From positions 1 through 64,000 of the forward strand of contig CACPDB010000006.1 in NCBI GenBank assembly GCA_902632605.1: a stretch of 64,000 nt of DNA. Direction: 5' to 3'. Below, piece by piece: positions 61,977-64,000 of the stretch. Positions within the stretch are counted from its first letter, which is position 1. Every line of letters begins with the position of its first letter. Origin of the DNA: an uncultured SAR86 cluster bacterium. GTDB lineage: Bacteria > Pseudomonadota > Gammaproteobacteria > Magnimaribacterales > AG-339-G14. The position numbers and the translations under genes are program-made. Below the pieces are notes generated by a model, which did no database searches, was not told the DNA's origin, and worked only from the letters and a program-made list of their open reading frames with translations.

Positions 61977-63350
61977 CTATGCTTTATTTTCCTCTGAAGC
62001 TGCAGCAACCATACCCGTACTCTGTTCTTCAAGAACTGTAAGAATATTTTTTGCATAATTTGCCATGATAGCAGCCATAAAAGTAGCAGGAATGGCTGTC
62101 ATAAGACCTAGCATAGTGGTTACTAAGGCTTCAGAAATACCATTTGCCATTGTTTTTGGATCCCCAGTTCCAAATAAAGTAATAGCTTGGAAAGTGTTGA
62201 TCATTCCAGTAATTGTCCCAAATAATCCTAACAATGGGGCTACTACTGATATCAACCTTACTAACCAAATTCCGGTATCTATAGATGCTCTTTCTACTAA
62301 AATTTGCTCCGCAAGCTTAAGCTCTAATGTTTCAACATCTGAACCCTTGTTTTGTTCAGCAACATCGAAAATTCTTGATAATGGATTATTACCTTGCTTA
62401 CTTCCTGATGCTTCTTTTTTAACATTTTTATCAAGGTTGAAAAGGATATAAGTTCTCCATCCAAAAATTCCAGTTGCTAAAAGGAAAAGAAGGATGATGG
62501 TATATCCAGTTATTCTTCCATATTGTATTTGCTCAAAAAAACTTGGGAGAGATATTAAATTTGTAAGTAAAGCACCGCCTTGGGGTCCTGTAGGGTCTAT
62601 TGCAAACTCAACAAATCCAGTTGACTCGTCATGAACATCATAGGTTCCACCTAAATATCTGCCTGGTTGTCTTGGAAGAGTTTCATAAGCGCCTCTAGCG
62701 GGAAGATAGGTAAGGTATTGTCCTTCTGTTACTGCATTGAAGTTTCCAACTCTAACTACATTTTGTTGTGAAGTTTGTCCTTCATTATCAACAACTGTCG
62801 CTTGGAACTTTTGAACGTTTCCTGAGGCGATTAGTTCTCTCTGTAATTCGTACCAAAGTCTTTCAAGTTCTTCAACAGAAGCTAAACTTATCCCTTCTCC
62901 CATTCTTTTTGAGAGATCTTTTAAGAAAATTTCTCTATCTTGACCGAATTGTCCTGATGTAACTGCAGACTCAAATTGTTGTTGAGTATCTGATGCAACT
63001 CCTTGAAGATGACCAAAAGTCTCATATAAAGACCCAAGTCTAGTTTTAAGCTGTTCTTCAAGAACGACGAGCTTTGCGTCATTTGCTTCAAATCTTGCCT
63101 CAAGTTGAGTAGCAATTGCCTCTAGTCTTGATCTTTCAGCTTTTGCATTAGCAAGTAAAGTTGCTTGACGACTTCTTTCTCTTGCAAATTTTTGCTCTCT
63201 TTCAGTAGCTTCTTCTGACTCAGCAAATTTACCTTGTTGAACGAGCTCTAGAAGCTGCTCCAGGGATAATGCTGTATCAGGTTTTTCTTCCTGGAGATAT
63301 GCAAAAGGAAGAAATAAAGCAAAAAGAATCGTTAATAATTTTGTTTTCAT
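61977..63350 (-). CDS. Large MotA/TolQ/ExbB-family protein with periplasmic coiled coil (TtpC type)
   Basis: A 457-aa protein: signal peptide (FALFLPFAYLQ), a periplasmic coiled-coil (EATEREQKFARERSRQATL, KAERSRLEAI), a membrane helix around 280-300 (YTIILLFLLATGIFGWRTYI) and a C-terminal MotA/TolQ/ExbB proton-channel domain (LVRLISVVAPLLGLFGTITG, TTMLGLMTAIPATFMAAIMA). This matches the TtpC type of protein that joins ExbB2-ExbD2-TonB2 in vibrios and is required for that system. Overlaps the DUF3450 gene by 4 bases. Confidence 0.9.
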   Translation of the reverse strand: MKTKLLTILFALFLPFAYLQEEKPDTALSLEQLLELVQQGKFAESEEATEREQKFARERSRQATLLANAKAERSRLEAIATQLEARFEANDAKLVVLEEQLKTRLGSLYETFGHLQGVASDTQQQFESAVTSGQFGQDREIFLKDLSKRMGEGISLASVEELERLWYELQRELIASGNVQKFQATVVDNEGQTSQQNVVRVGNFNAVTEGQYLTYLPARGAYETLPRQPGRYLGGTYDVHDESTGFVEFAIDPTGPQGGALLTNLISLPSFFEQIQYGRITGYTIILLFLLATGIFGWRTYILFNLDKNVKKEASGSKQGNNPLSRIFDVAEQNKGSDVETLELKLAEQILVERASIDTGIWLVRLISVVAPLLGLFGTITGMINTFQAITLFGTGDPKTMANGISEALVTTMLGLMTAIPATFMAAIMANYAKNILTVLEEQSTGMVAAASEENKA

Positions 63351-64000
63351 TGTGTCACCTCCGCAGCTGGTACAGGCAACTCTAAGATATCAACGGTTTT
63401 TACTTTTTTAGCCATCGCAATACCATCTCTTATAGAGTTTCTGTATCTGCTTGGCAGAGATTCCCATGATTGTGTTTCTTTATTATAGATTCCAGTTTCA
63501 GATAAATCGGATGTTTGATAAGCAAGAACCAATCTTCCAATTCTCAAGATATTAACATCACGTTCTTGACCATCGATTAAAATAGTGTCTTTGTAAGTAT
63601 CTATTTTTCTTCCATATTCAGACTCAACCGAATAGCCATCCAAAACCTGTCTAAGTTTTTCAGCAGGAGACACAACTGGATTATCTAATGCAGCTTGAAT
63701 GAATGAGAGTCTTTCAGTTCTTTCACCAGCTCTAAAGGGGATATCAAGAGCTATAAATTGCTTCAAACCTTCAAACATTCTTCTAGCTAATGGAGGAATT
63801 TGACGCTGAAGAACAGTAGAGTCTTTCATCGTTTTTTCGATCTCTTCCATTCTTTTCAATTGACGTTCAATTTGTTTTCTTTTCTGAGCATTGTAGACTT
63901 TTAAACCTTCAATTTGCTTGCTGACACTTTTGTACTCAGCAGAGTCTTTATCGGTTTTTTCTTGAAAAGAATCTATTTTTTGTTGTGAAGCTTGAGCAAT
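63347..64000 (-). CDS. DUF3450 protein, 5' end outside window
   Basis: The frame runs open past the track's TTG at 63859 to the window edge, so the N terminus lies outside. At least 218 residues are visible: a coiled-coil (EGLKVYNAQKRKQIERQLKR) followed by the conserved DUF3450 body (PPLARRMFEGLKQFIALDIPF, PVVSPAEKLRQVLDGYSVE, EYGRKIDTYKDTI). DUF3450 proteins are periplasmic and almost always precede TtpC-type TolQ proteins in TonB2-like operons; function is unknown. First visible gene of the operon running DUF3450-TtpC-ExbB-ExbD-TonB-TPR. Confidence 0.88.
   Translation of the reverse strand: MAQASQQKIDSFQEKTDKDSAEYKSVSKQIEGLKVYNAQKRKQIERQLKRMEEIEKTMKDSTVLQRQIPPLARRMFEGLKQFIALDIPFRAGERTERLSFIQAALDNPVVSPAEKLRQVLDGYSVESEYGRKIDTYKDTILIDGQERDVNILRIGRLVLAYQTSDLSETGIYNKETQSWESLPSRYRNSIRDGIAMAKKVKTVDILELPVPAAEVTQ

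Noticed and set aside
1-64000. CRISPR arrays, insertion sequences, prophage genes, rRNA
   Set aside because: Scanned for regularly spaced repeats, transposase/integrase motifs and rRNA sequence; none seen.

Overview
The window reads as a continuous, gene-dense, AT-rich stretch of a marine gammaproteobacterial chromosome. Gene order and protein families are gammaproteobacterial (lptD-surA-pdxA-ksgA-apaH-cca, pyrE/gmk-rpoZ-spoT-ridA-recG, glnA-ntrB-ntrC, hisBHAF, mutY-yggX, lgt-thyA-folA). Short or overlapping gene junctions, lysine-rich proteins, TonB-dependent uptake, a membrane pyrophosphatase and a catabolic gene set (P450, CaiB, MaoC pair) suggest a streamlined oligotroph such as SAR86. 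That clade assignment is inference, not something the sequence proves. No gap between genes exceeds 200 bases. I saw no CRISPR array, insertion sequence, integrase or rRNA.

Layout. 1-7.4 kb: envelope biogenesis and housekeeping (lptD 3' part, surA, pdxA, ksgA, apaH, cca) ending in a pteridine-reductase-like SDR. 7.4-11 kb: an accessory block (APH-like kinase, two MaoC-type hydratase subunits, a large MFS permease). 11-20.3 kb: folK, folB, tsaD, rpsU, yqeY, ribE, pyrE, gmk, rpoZ, spoT, ridA, recG. 20.3-27.4 kb: hppA, a dicarboxylate/glutamate-type symporter, rubredoxin, ubiA, a FemAB-like acyltransferase, an AlkA-like glycosylase, and the yqiB/yqiA pair. 27.4-31.1 kb: nitrogen control, a type II glutamine synthetase followed by ntrB and ntrC. 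31.1-36.3 kb: rhodanese, gpmA, hisBHAF, mutY, yggX, tRNA-Phe. 36.3-51.4 kb: an accessory catabolic/uptake region (CaiB, DUF3604 lipoprotein, cytochrome P450, a 909-aa TonB receptor, Zn-alcohol dehydrogenase, SDRs, NPD-type flavoenzyme, DUF1295, GST, ABM proteins). 51.4-58.9 kb: zapE, hspQ, aminotransferase, HAD, rppH, NRDE, TSUP, lgt, thyA, folA. 58.9-64 kb: a TonB2-type energy transduction operon (DUF3450, TolQ-like, ExbB, ExbD, TonB, TPR) that could energise the TonB receptor at 43-45 kb.

The most interesting signal is in nitrogen control. The locus that normally holds glnA (GSI)-ntrBC carries a GSII-type enzyme. The NtrC protein has Lys in place of Thr in the sigma-54-contacting GAFTGA loop and Leu in place of the sensor-II Arg. 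NtrC-like palindromes (TGYACTAAAATAGTGCW) lie upstream of the GSII gene and, 18 kb away, upstream of the TonB receptor. At the receptor the palindrome is centred near -41 of an extended -10 promoter with no -24/-12 element. Together this suggests an NtrC that may work, at least partly, without sigma-54. Also notable: zapE appears to start with ATA, the LptD barrel lacks the C-terminal Cys-Cys pair, and one SDR lacks its catalytic Tyr/Lys.
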